This document shows positions 17,455 through 24,878 of a stretch of 49,610 nucleotides of DNA, in pieces. A model generated the notes under the pieces. That model searched no databases. It was given only the letters and a program-made list of their open reading frames with translations, and was not told where the DNA came from. The translations under genes and the position numbers were made by a program. The first letter of the stretch is position 1, and each line of letters opens with the position of its first letter. This DNA is from Haloarcula japonica DSM 6131 (GTDB lineage Archaea; Halobacteriota; Halobacteria; Halobacteriales; Haloarculaceae): positions 1-49,610 of the forward strand of contig NZ_AOLY01000018.1 of the NCBI RefSeq assembly GCF_000336635.1, given 5' to 3'.

Positions 17455-17542
17455 TAATAAATCTGCAAACTCATCGGAGTGTGTAGATCGGGTATCGTTC
17501 TGCAGGGTTTCCTTTGGTGAATTGGAAGGCCATTCTTTTTAG
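17455..17542. promoter_or_regulatory. Divergent promoters between peptidase and tubulin-like gene
   Basis: On the minus strand a TATA-like TTTATTATAC lies at 17455-17464, about 45 bases before the peptidase ATG. On the plus strand TTTTTAGG (17535-17542) lies about 27 bases before the tubulin-like ATG at 17567, predicting a leaderless transcript. The two genes share this 155-base gap. Confidence 0.45.
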
Positions 17543-17566
17543 GTATCGCGGAAGAGTTGTCGTTTA

Positions 17567-19882
17567 ATGGCGATACACCCTGTCTTGGTCGTCGGCATCG
17601 GTAGAACGGGGTGTAATATCCTTTCTGCGGTTGACGAGGTTGTTACTGCGGAAGGGGTAGAAGATCGGTTCCAATTCCTCGCAATTGATTCGAGTAATCA
17701 AGATCTTCAAGCATTTGCCCCCGAATCTGCAACCACATACGAGCTAACAATCGATAGAGAGGCCTACAATTGCGCTTCTGAGAGTTTGGCCTATCTACAG
17801 AGAGAACCTGAACTTGTCCCTGAAGCAGGGACCTCCCGTCGACGTCCACTCGGTCGTTATCTAGTTGACTCCAATGCGGACTCTTCGAGCCTGTACGACT
17901 GCCTCTTGGACCAGATTAAAACTCTGTCAGAAATTTCTTCAGATCCTAAACTACGGCAGATATGGGTTATCAACAGCCTCGGGGGTGGAACAGGATCAGG
18001 AGCATTTCCACTCGTTACCTTGTTGCTCCAGAGGTGTAGCTCTGAAATCGAAGAAACTGTCGAGATATTCGGTATCGGCTCCTTGCCGAGATTAGATCGG
18101 TTACAGGAGCAAATCGATGTCCCTGATGGTGAACCCGTTCATTATGCAAATGCCTATACGGCACTTGCAGAGCTCCGGAGACTGATGGATATCGACGGGG
18201 AAACAATGTATCCAATTGAGATCGATATCGACTCTTCGCCGGCCAGCATTAGCTCAACCTCACTCTCGATCAATCAGAACCCATTTGAAGGATATTGGCT
18301 GCTCGGGTTCAACGAAGCAAACCGATTTCATAGCGGTGACAGTTCACAGATTAATAGGTTGGCAGCGCGGTTGATATTCTACCTAGCGTCAGCTGAAGCT
18401 AATGATTGGTTCTGTCAAGGCCATCTGTATTCCGTGGCCGGCGTCTCGGTTGAGATACCGATTGAAGAACTACAGCAGCTCTATTCCCTTAATCGGGAAC
18501 TGGGCGGTCTTGATGACGAGCTTGGTACTCTTCGTAACCGGCGTGAATCCATTATCACAGCCGCCGAATGGATCGAGTCTCTACTACGAATGACGAGCCA
18601 AGTGTCTCCAGCTGATGGAAGTGAAACGGACCACTTCGGTGGAACTGCCGAGTCACTACCGATCGATGAGAATCTAAAATCCGACTGCATGGACCTAATT
18701 TCAGTAATTTCTGGTACCTCCGAGCCGGACAGTTCTCGAACGGATGTATTTGAGAATCGGGTCCAAAATCTCGTGCAGACAAACCGAGAGCGGATCCCGG
18801 ATGATGTTCCTGCAGAACCTGCGATCAGGTTTCTCTGTGCCTCTCTGCTACGGAAGCAAATCAGACAAGAGATTGCAACCCATCCACTCCCCGGCTACTT
18901 GCGCAAAGTAGGAAATAAGTGGTTCTCGGACGAGATTGATGAAACCCCCCAACCTGAGATAGTGAGTCAATGGAACTCTCAGGACGAGAATTTTCAGGAG
19001 TGGTATGAAAATCTACTTATTAGGCTTCAGGAACAGATGGAAAATCTTCAGGAACGAGTCTCTAATTCCCTCATCCCTCGCTTTGTCTCTGATTCAGGCC
19101 AACAATTAAACGAATTCGAAGACGATGTGAGACGTGCTGAGCGATTCGTTGCCGAATTCGAGAATCTACGTGATTTTGAAGCCTATCTCCATACTCAAAT
19201 AGAAGAAGTTCGTCATCAACTCAAAGAACAGCGCCGTAACTTGGAAAAGAAGGCCGAAGACAAGCAAGAGGCCTGGGAAAAAGCACAGCAGCGGTGGGCC
19301 CGTCTTTCGCAACAACGTTCTCAGCTGGAATCCTCGATGGAAGAACTAACCCATCAGGAGGGACGTGTCCGTGTACCACTCCAACTTGAAGAGGACGCCG
19401 CAGACAATGACCTACGAAATTCGAATTTTAGCTCACTACTATCCAAGGGGGTACTCAGCAAGCAAGATTTGAGAGAATCTCTCGAAAAAGGGATAGCGTT
19501 ACTTGAGGAGCCAGTAGAAGATCTGGCGGAATCACAGTTCGGGAAGACGACCGGCCGGCTCGGTATTATCGCAGCGGAAGACGACCATAGCCTTCTCAAA
19601 GGATTGCTATTGAATGGGGAGAAAAAATCGGGGTCTCTCCGGCGTGAACTCTACTACCAATTCAAAGATATCGATAATTTTGTCACCGGGAAACAGTCGA
19701 GTTCCCTCTCTCTTTTAGGATTCTACTCACCTGTTTCACTACAGTACACGAGTGAGTTCGGCACGATTCATCAGTACCACACTGATCCAGAATCTGATGT
19801 CTCCTCCCTTCTTGGGTCAATTTTTGACTCGGACTTACAGGAGCGATTCGCGTATCCAGAATTACTCAATCGACCAGACTAA
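17567..19882 (+). CDS. Tubulin/FtsZ-superfamily GTPase with long coiled coil (paralogue 1)
   Basis: A 771-residue protein. The GTPase core is clear: GIGRTG at residues 10-15 (first nucleotide loop), SLGGGTGSG at 137-145 (the tubulin/FtsZ signature loop) and, about 60 residues later, YANAYTALAELR, equivalent to the Asn-containing helix that reads the guanine. It is not FtsZ or CetZ: those are 350-400 residues, while this one has a long second half with strong coiled-coil character (about 500-600, Glu/Gln/Arg-rich) and a C-terminal segment with VSLQYTSEFGT. It shares GRYxxDS (near 96-102) and YWLLG with the second tubulin-like protein of this locus. Such Tubulin_2-type proteins are thought to form GTP-dependent filaments. 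Codon use is less GC-rich than in the conjugation operon. Confidence 0.85.
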   Translation: MAIHPVLVVGIGRTGCNILSAVDEVVTAEGVEDRFQFLAIDSSNQDLQAFAPESATTYELTIDREAYNCASESLAYLQREPELVPEAGTSRRRPLGRYLVDSNADSSSLYDCLLDQIKTLSEISSDPKLRQIWVINSLGGGTGSGAFPLVTLLLQRCSSEIEETVEIFGIGSLPRLDRLQEQIDVPDGEPVHYANAYTALAELRRLMDIDGETMYPIEIDIDSSPASISSTSLSINQNPFEGYWLLGFNEANRFHSGDSSQINRLAARLIFYLASAEANDWFCQGHLYSVAGVSVEIPIEELQQLYSLNRELGGLDDELGTLRNRRESIITAAEWIESLLRMTSQVSPADGSETDHFGGTAESLPIDENLKSDCMDLISVISGTSEPDSSRTDVFENRVQNLVQTNRERIPDDVPAEPAIRFLCASLLRKQIRQEIATHPLPGYLRKVGNKWFSDEIDETPQPEIVSQWNSQDENFQEWYENLLIRLQEQMENLQERVSNSLIPRFVSDSGQQLNEFEDDVRRAERFVAEFENLRDFEAYLHTQIEEVRHQLKEQRRNLEKKAEDKQEAWEKAQQRWARLSQQRSQLESSMEELTHQEGRVRVPLQLEEDAADNDLRNSNFSSLLSKGVLSKQDLRESLEKGIALLEEPVEDLAESQFGKTTGRLGIIAAEDDHSLLKGLLLNGEKKSGSLRRELYYQFKDIDNFVTGKQSSSLSLLGFYSPVSLQYTSEFGTIHQYHTDPESDVSSLLGSIFDSDLQERFAYPELLNRPD

Positions 19883-20136
19883 TTGGCTCTGCGAACTCTT
19901 ATTTCTCAGACAATCTATTCTTAGATAAGAAATAAACCGCGTGATAGCGGGGGCTTATCGAGGACGTACAAATGATTCACTGGTAACGGCCGATCTTACA
20001 AAATGCACTTGCTATTGCTTCACAACCGATGTGTGAGGCTTAGCTAAATACGAATGGACTACTGAATTCTCCGAATAGGCCACGTCACACTTGGGTTTCA
20101 TATCCCATCCTTGTAATGTAGCTCGTAGAGGTACTT

Positions 20137-21297
20137 ATGTCGACAGAGTCCTCCGAAGGTGACAACGGGAGAACGCTACTATCGAAGCTGAGAGCGACCG
20201 GAACGCCGCCGAGATCACCGGCGGGGACGTTAATAGTCGAACGGTTCGCACAGATGGTCGGAATCACCGATATCACATCTCGTTATGATGCGTACCTGTA
20301 CCTTGTCGTAGGTACGCTCCTCGGTGGCGTGGTGTCTTGGCTGTTCTCTCCGCAGTTCTCGATGACAGGGGCCGGTACACTCCATCCGTGGTCGGTGACC
20401 TATCACGGTTCTCTCCTGTTCGGGCTGTTCCTCACAATGCAACTTCGAGACTGGTACCAACAGGGAATTGATGATCTTCAGGTCGTGCCTAGTGTAAGGG
20501 ATCGGTTTTTGCCGCTGACACCACCCTCGATTCGATGGGGGATTTATGTTGCCGGCCTAAGTCTCCACTTTGGGTACTTTGTGGGAGTCGGAGAGATCTC
20601 AGGCGTCTATGCGTTCGAAGGAATGCTGAGCGGTTCCATCAAGTATTTATTTGTCATCCCGTTTATATATCTTCCAGTCATCGCCGATCTTCTCACCACA
20701 TTTGTCGGTATACATATGATGTTACCCTATCGGATCCACGACGAAGCGATCGATCTAGACTTCGCAGATACCATTAATTTCCACGGTCTCCGGCCAGTCG
20801 GGCAACTGATCAAACGAGGGACTCAGACCTACTTCGTAGCGTTATTGTTGTTCACTTTGTTTTTCTTGCGAAAGGTCTTCCCGATCGCAGAAGTTACTGG
20901 TGGGCGATTTGCTCTATCCGGTGGAGCGTACACCCAGCCATCGGATATGGTGTTCATTTATCTCTTCTTTGCTTGGGTCATAGGGATCCTATTCTTCGTT
21001 GTCCCCGTTGTGTGGATCCACCGGTACATGCGTCACCAAAAGCAACAGGCCCTCGAAGAACTACATGCCGATATTGAGGTTTCTGCCGTCCGACTAAAGG
21101 ACGTCACAACCAGACCCGAAGACCAACAGGAGTTCTTCGACTCGGTGTACCTATATACGGCACTCGACCGAGTTGAGAACGGACATGAATACCCAATCGA
21201 CTATCGGTTGCTCAGAGGAGTTCTGCTAATCGGGCTATTACCCTTGGTGATCAATTTAATCACGTACATTTTGACGACGTTCGTTCTCCCAGGTTGA
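20137..21297 (+). CDS. Polytopic membrane protein of the tubulin-like locus
   Basis: A 386-residue protein with a cytosolic N-terminus of about 50 residues, roughly seven or eight membrane helices (for example YLVVGTLLGGVVSWLF, IFLYLFFA-like segments near 285-305, and LLIGLLPLVINLITYIL at the C-terminus) and a cytosolic loop near 320-355 rich in charged residues. I recognise no transporter or enzyme signature. It is on the same strand as the first tubulin-like gene, 254 bases downstream. It could be a membrane receptor or anchor for the filaments (inference). Confidence 0.7.
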   Translation: MSTESSEGDNGRTLLSKLRATGTPPRSPAGTLIVERFAQMVGITDITSRYDAYLYLVVGTLLGGVVSWLFSPQFSMTGAGTLHPWSVTYHGSLLFGLFLTMQLRDWYQQGIDDLQVVPSVRDRFLPLTPPSIRWGIYVAGLSLHFGYFVGVGEISGVYAFEGMLSGSIKYLFVIPFIYLPVIADLLTTFVGIHMMLPYRIHDEAIDLDFADTINFHGLRPVGQLIKRGTQTYFVALLLFTLFFLRKVFPIAEVTGGRFALSGGAYTQPSDMVFIYLFFAWVIGILFFVVPVVWIHRYMRHQKQQALEELHADIEVSAVRLKDVTTRPEDQQEFFDSVYLYTALDRVENGHEYPIDYRLLRGVLLIGLLPLVINLITYILTTFVLPG

Positions 21298-21676
21298 TCC
21301 AAAGACGGACTGGATTTGTATTGTGTCGTCCGACGCGTGATCAAGCTAGTCGGCGTCGGTATCATAGTCTGTAGCCATTCACGGGTCGAGTCGACCTGCG
21401 GTGGTTTCAACGTCCTACCGAGTTGCATTTAGGCCTGAAAGAGATAATCCTATTTTCAAGCTCGGTCAACCAGTCATCGGCCCGGAGTAGTGTTGACTTC
21501 AGGAGGGCCAGCTTCCGGTCACACTACCCTACGGTCTCATAACTCTACGAGGATTTCAACAGATCCGACCAGTCTCATAAAACGTAGCACAGGCAGTTTC
21601 CTCACGTGCCAAACACAGGTCTCGAAGTAGGAAGTGAAAGAAATTTATTTAAAACTCATGTCCGAGGGGTTCCAAT
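21298..21676 (+). promoter_or_regulatory. Intergenic region with TATA box for the exported protein
   Basis: This 379-base stretch has no convincing gene. Near its end a strong TATA-like element, TTTATTTAAA (21644-21653), lies about 27 bases before a predicted start site just upstream of the ATG at 21677. The rest is featureless by eye, apart from a 10-codon minus-strand ORF (about 21345-21375) that is too short to call. Confidence 0.45.
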
Positions 21677-22360
21677 ATGCGCAGAAATCCGTTTTCCGGG
21701 CGGCGGACCACCATCTTGGCTATTCTGATCACTATAATCGTCCTCACAGCCGACGCCGGCATCGCTAGTGCTGCTGTGAGTGGTTCGTTCTCGAGTTCTT
21801 ATGACGGATGGAACGATGGATCGAGCTCCGACGCCCGTGGTCACGAAATTCAGGTCACTGGAACGATCGAAGTCACTGGTGATAGCGCAGTTAATCCCCG
21901 AATCGTGATTCAAGGTGCCGACAACACAGTCCTCGATCAGAGCTCTGTTCAGGTGTTCGTCGAGGGGGACCGGTCCATCAACTTCGATAGATCAACGCGA
22001 GAATCTGCAGTGGTCTATCGAGCTGACGAGGTCCCTGCAGGTACGACTCTCCGAGTCGAGTACAGAACCTACTATATCGGCGGGGCCGACTCAGGGGACG
22101 TTACAGTCGGGGAAGTCAATTTCAATTACGAAACCCCAGGCGGGAGTTCCCAACAAGAGTCATTTTCGACCCAGAACGCACTTGAAAACCGCCCCGAGAA
22201 TGTGATCGATAGCTTGGAACAGCAGACAGACCAAGGCGAAACCCTTTCGACTGCCCAAGAGATCCTCTCTTACGTCGGAATCCTCGCAGTCATCTTCGTG
22301 ATTCTGAAGCTAGGACTTTCGCTCGTTCGCGACGGAGAAGACGACGATATAGACATCTAA
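21677..22360 (+). CDS. Exported protein with C-terminal membrane anchor
   Basis: A 227-residue protein. It has a basic start (MRRNPFSGRR), a hydrophobic signal helix to about residue 32 ending IASAAVSG, a beta-rich extracellular domain (about 35-155), a flexible Ser/Gln-rich linker, and a membrane helix near 195-215 (YVGILAVIFVILKLGLSL) followed by an acidic cytosolic tail. The tail could contact a cytosolic filament. A strong promoter precedes it and the next two genes follow closely, suggesting a three-gene operon. Family not recognised. Confidence 0.7.
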   Translation: MRRNPFSGRRTTILAILITIIVLTADAGIASAAVSGSFSSSYDGWNDGSSSDARGHEIQVTGTIEVTGDSAVNPRIVIQGADNTVLDQSSVQVFVEGDRSINFDRSTRESAVVYRADEVPAGTTLRVEYRTYYIGGADSGDVTVGEVNFNYETPGGSSQQESFSTQNALENRPENVIDSLEQQTDQGETLSTAQEILSYVGILAVIFVILKLGLSLVRDGEDDDIDI

Positions 22361-22401
22361 CCGTCGGTTTACACCCGAACTTCACTGAAGAGGGGACCAA
22401 G

Positions 22402-22827
22402 ATGACCAAAGCAAAATGCCAGAAGGAAAGGACGCATCCGATGTTTACGGTCGAGACGGACCTGCAGGACACGGAGCGGGTCTGCTGCATCGGGCCCGAG
22501 ACAACGGGAACGAAGGAGGTCACCGTTACCAACTATAAGGGCTATCCGATCTACATTGACCTCCATCTGCAGAGCCTGAATGGGTGCCTCGAGTTCCTCG
22601 ATTCGGGCAAAACGGAGTACCATGTGGCACGGAAAGTCCTCCCACCTGCGGAGAGGGGAAATCCGACCCGGAAGACCTTCGCTCTCCAAGTGTCACAGTA
22701 TGCGGAGGCACTCGATGCCGAGGACAGTATCCGCGTAAATCTAACGTACTACGACCGCGAGGACGCGCTGGAGGAGTCGAAGAACGACTCCATCCCCGAG
22801 GTGTTTCCCGAGGTCGAACTGGTCTGA
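22402..22827 (+). CDS. Predicted beta-sandwich protein, unknown function
   Basis: A 141-residue, mainly beta-strand soluble protein with no signal peptide; segments such as GTKEVTVTNYKGYPIYIDLHL look like an immunoglobulin-like or MSP-like sandwich. Two adjacent cysteines (RVCCIG near residue 29) stand out for a haloarchaeal protein. An internal ATG at codon 14 (MFTVET) is an alternative start. Its stop overlaps the start of the next gene (TGATG), showing translational coupling with a membrane protein. Function unknown. Confidence 0.6.
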   Translation: MTKAKCQKERTHPMFTVETDLQDTERVCCIGPETTGTKEVTVTNYKGYPIYIDLHLQSLNGCLEFLDSGKTEYHVARKVLPPAERGNPTRKTFALQVSQYAEALDAEDSIRVNLTYYDREDALEESKNDSIPEVFPEVELV

Positions 22828-23309
22828 TGATCGGCGAGTTGGCCTCGCTCGTCGTCCAGACTGCTCCCTTCGTCAGCATCGTCATCCTCGAACTATTGCG
22901 ACCCGGATTCAACCGACGACTCGATTTAGTCCTCGAAGAATACGACGAGGTTACGCTGTTCGATGAGCGCCAAAAGACCGACATCGAACGGTTCGCCGCA
23001 TATAGTTTCGACTACGAGAATGCGATGGAGCATCTCGAACTCACGCTTCTGGCACTCATTGTCGTCTTTGTGGGGAAACTCATCGCCGCGAACGCTCGGA
23101 GGACACTCGTTCTTACTGGCATCCTGTTCGTCGTTTCTGCGCTGGTGATAGTGGCCGTCCGGTACCGGACCCGGTCGTACTTCGAGGCACTCTCACCGGA
23201 TCGATACTGGGTCGAGGGACAGATCGCCGGACATCGGTACGGGAAACTGGTTGTGGTCGGGAGCAACCTGCTGGTAATCGTGTTGATCGTCGTCAGCGAG
23301 GTGTTCTGA
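22827..23309 (+). CDS. Membrane protein coupled to the beta-sandwich gene
   Basis: A 160-residue protein with four hydrophobic segments: one at the extreme N-terminus (LASLVVQTAPFVSIVILELL), a pair near 75-110, and one at the C-terminus (LVVVGSNLLVIVLIVVSEVF). An acidic amphipathic part lies near 30-65. The ATG at 22827 overlaps the stop of the previous gene. The frame stays open further upstream, but that part is antisense-like in composition and would overlap the upstream coding region. Possibly a membrane partner of the tubulin-like proteins; family not recognised. Confidence 0.65.
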   Translation: MIGELASLVVQTAPFVSIVILELLRPGFNRRLDLVLEEYDEVTLFDERQKTDIERFAAYSFDYENAMEHLELTLLALIVVFVGKLIAANARRTLVLTGILFVVSALVIVAVRYRTRSYFEALSPDRYWVEGQIAGHRYGKLVVVGSNLLVIVLIVVSEVF

Positions 23310-23371
23310 GGGGTATCAGAAAGCAAGTGCGTCAGGCATGCCTAGGCATCCTGTTCTGGGTAAGATCTTGG

Positions 23372-24580
23372 TCAACGTGTTTTACCGAGCTGATATTCCT
23401 CAAGGACGAATCGTGTGCGCCCCATCAGTTTCTCTAGAAGATCGGTGGACAGCTCGTTTCGAAGCGTCTCCGCAAGAAGGTCGGAGACTGCCGACTCCGC
23501 CGTCTCTGATTCCGTTGTAACTGAGACTTCGAAGACTTCCTCTTGCCCGGGGTCGTCTCCCCACCGAATCTCGAAGTCAGGTCCCTCTATCACTAGGAAC
23601 CGACAGGCGTCAGGGAACCAGTCGGCGGGTTCGAGTTTCTTGACAGTTCCTGTCTCGCGTTCGACCTTGTCGTCGGAGGTCTCCCAGTTCGCCTCCATTG
23701 GGGCCGTGTCCGTGATGTCGAACATGCTGGTAATAGTCTCAACCAACTTAGTCGGTCTCATGTCTGTGGTCCACGTCGTGGACACTCTCGCGCCGTAGTC
23801 ACGGATCCTGACAGTTCGTTCGTCCGCTGCGTAGATATCGATCTCGAGCCGGTCATCGGTGGTGCGGTTGACATCTGTCGTAATTGAACCATCTGTGTCT
23901 TCGATGTTCGACAGGATATCGGGCTCGTCAATCGTGGGGGAGTCGTCGAGTACGATTTCTCCGATTCCAGGGTTGATCTCGCCGATATCCTGATCAATGT
24001 CGACAGATTCAGCGTCAATATGGCCAGCGGCGACACTATCCATGAGTGCCGCTTCGTCCGTCGCGGAGAGGGTCGATTCGGACGGGAGCACGTCGATGTC
24101 GATGCTCCGTTGTACCTCTTGCATCGTCTCCACGTCGAGGTGGTGCTGTGCCATCTGCTCCTGTAACGTTTCTCGGAGGGCACCAACGTCGGTCTCCGCG
24201 TCGGCAACGATGTTCGCGATATTAGACTCGTTCTTATCATGTCGTTCCAAGAGCTCCCGGATTCCCTCGATAGTGATCAGAGTGGCGAGAATGACGCCCT
24301 GTTTCCGGTACCTCTTTTCGATGATCTCGTACCTTCGCTTGGTGAGTTTAGCTTTCTGTGCGAATTCCTCGCGCTCGATGTCGTTAGCACCGGCCCCCTG
24401 ATCAAGGAGTCGTTTGTATTTGTTCTCGTACTTCTCCAGTTCTTTCTCGAGGCGGGTTCGTTCCTGGCTGATCCGAATCTTGTCTTCTCTGAGTTCTCTG
24501 TCGCTGTAGAATTCTGGGTCGAAAAGTGACTCGTGATCATCAGTACCGAACGTCGATTCAATCAAGTCGGTGACACCCAT
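23372..24580 (-). CDS. Coiled-coil protein of the tubulin-like locus
   Basis: A 402-residue soluble protein. Residues about 30-160 are long charged helices (RTRLEKELEKYENKYKRLL, then KAKLTKRRYEIIEKRYRK), broken by one apolar segment (GVILATLITIEGIRELL), then more helices. This helical-hairpin layout recalls ESCRT-III/Vipp1-type polymers, but I see no family motif. An acidic disordered region (about 165-235) separates it from a C-terminal alpha/beta domain (about 235-400). It lies on the minus strand between the two plus-strand tubulin-like genes, converging on the membrane-protein operon. A structural or adaptor role is inferred. Confidence 0.65.
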   Translation of the reverse strand: MGVTDLIESTFGTDDHESLFDPEFYSDRELREDKIRISQERTRLEKELEKYENKYKRLLDQGAGANDIEREEFAQKAKLTKRRYEIIEKRYRKQGVILATLITIEGIRELLERHDKNESNIANIVADAETDVGALRETLQEQMAQHHLDVETMQEVQRSIDIDVLPSESTLSATDEAALMDSVAAGHIDAESVDIDQDIGEINPGIGEIVLDDSPTIDEPDILSNIEDTDGSITTDVNRTTDDRLEIDIYAADERTVRIRDYGARVSTTWTTDMRPTKLVETITSMFDITDTAPMEANWETSDDKVERETGTVKKLEPADWFPDACRFLVIEGPDFEIRWGDDPGQEEVFEVSVTTESETAESAVSDLLAETLRNELSTDLLEKLMGRTRFVLEEYQLGKTR

Positions 24581-24878
24581 GTCAATCCCGTGCCCTGTTG
24601 TTAGACTTTCTCAACGAGCGACAAAGACGTTTCCCCCTCTTCATATCGCGAGTTTGGAGGAGAGTAGTCGATGCTCACCGCGCCATCCGCCGACTGATCA
24701 TGAACCGAGGAGTGGAAGGCGGATTATACCTGTGGCAGCCCCGTCGATGGTGAAAAGGTGACCGAGGATACTGGCCCGTCTGACCAACGCAACAACGAGA
24801 GACAATTTGGAGATATATTGATATAGGATTTGGATGGCCACCAACACTTAAGTCGAATTCGGGCTACGGTGTTCTTAT
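24581..24878 (+). promoter_or_regulatory. Promoter region of the second tubulin-like gene
   Basis: A divergent gap of 298 bases. CTTAAG at 24847-24852 is about 27-30 bases before the ATG at 24879, predicting a leaderless transcript. The rest holds an AT-rich run (near 24810-24830) and no gene that I can support. Confidence 0.4.

Noticed and set aside
22526-22984. Minus-strand frame across the beta-sandwich gene
   Set aside because: Ser/Arg/Pro-rich low-complexity translation, typical of an antisense reading of a haloarchaeal gene.
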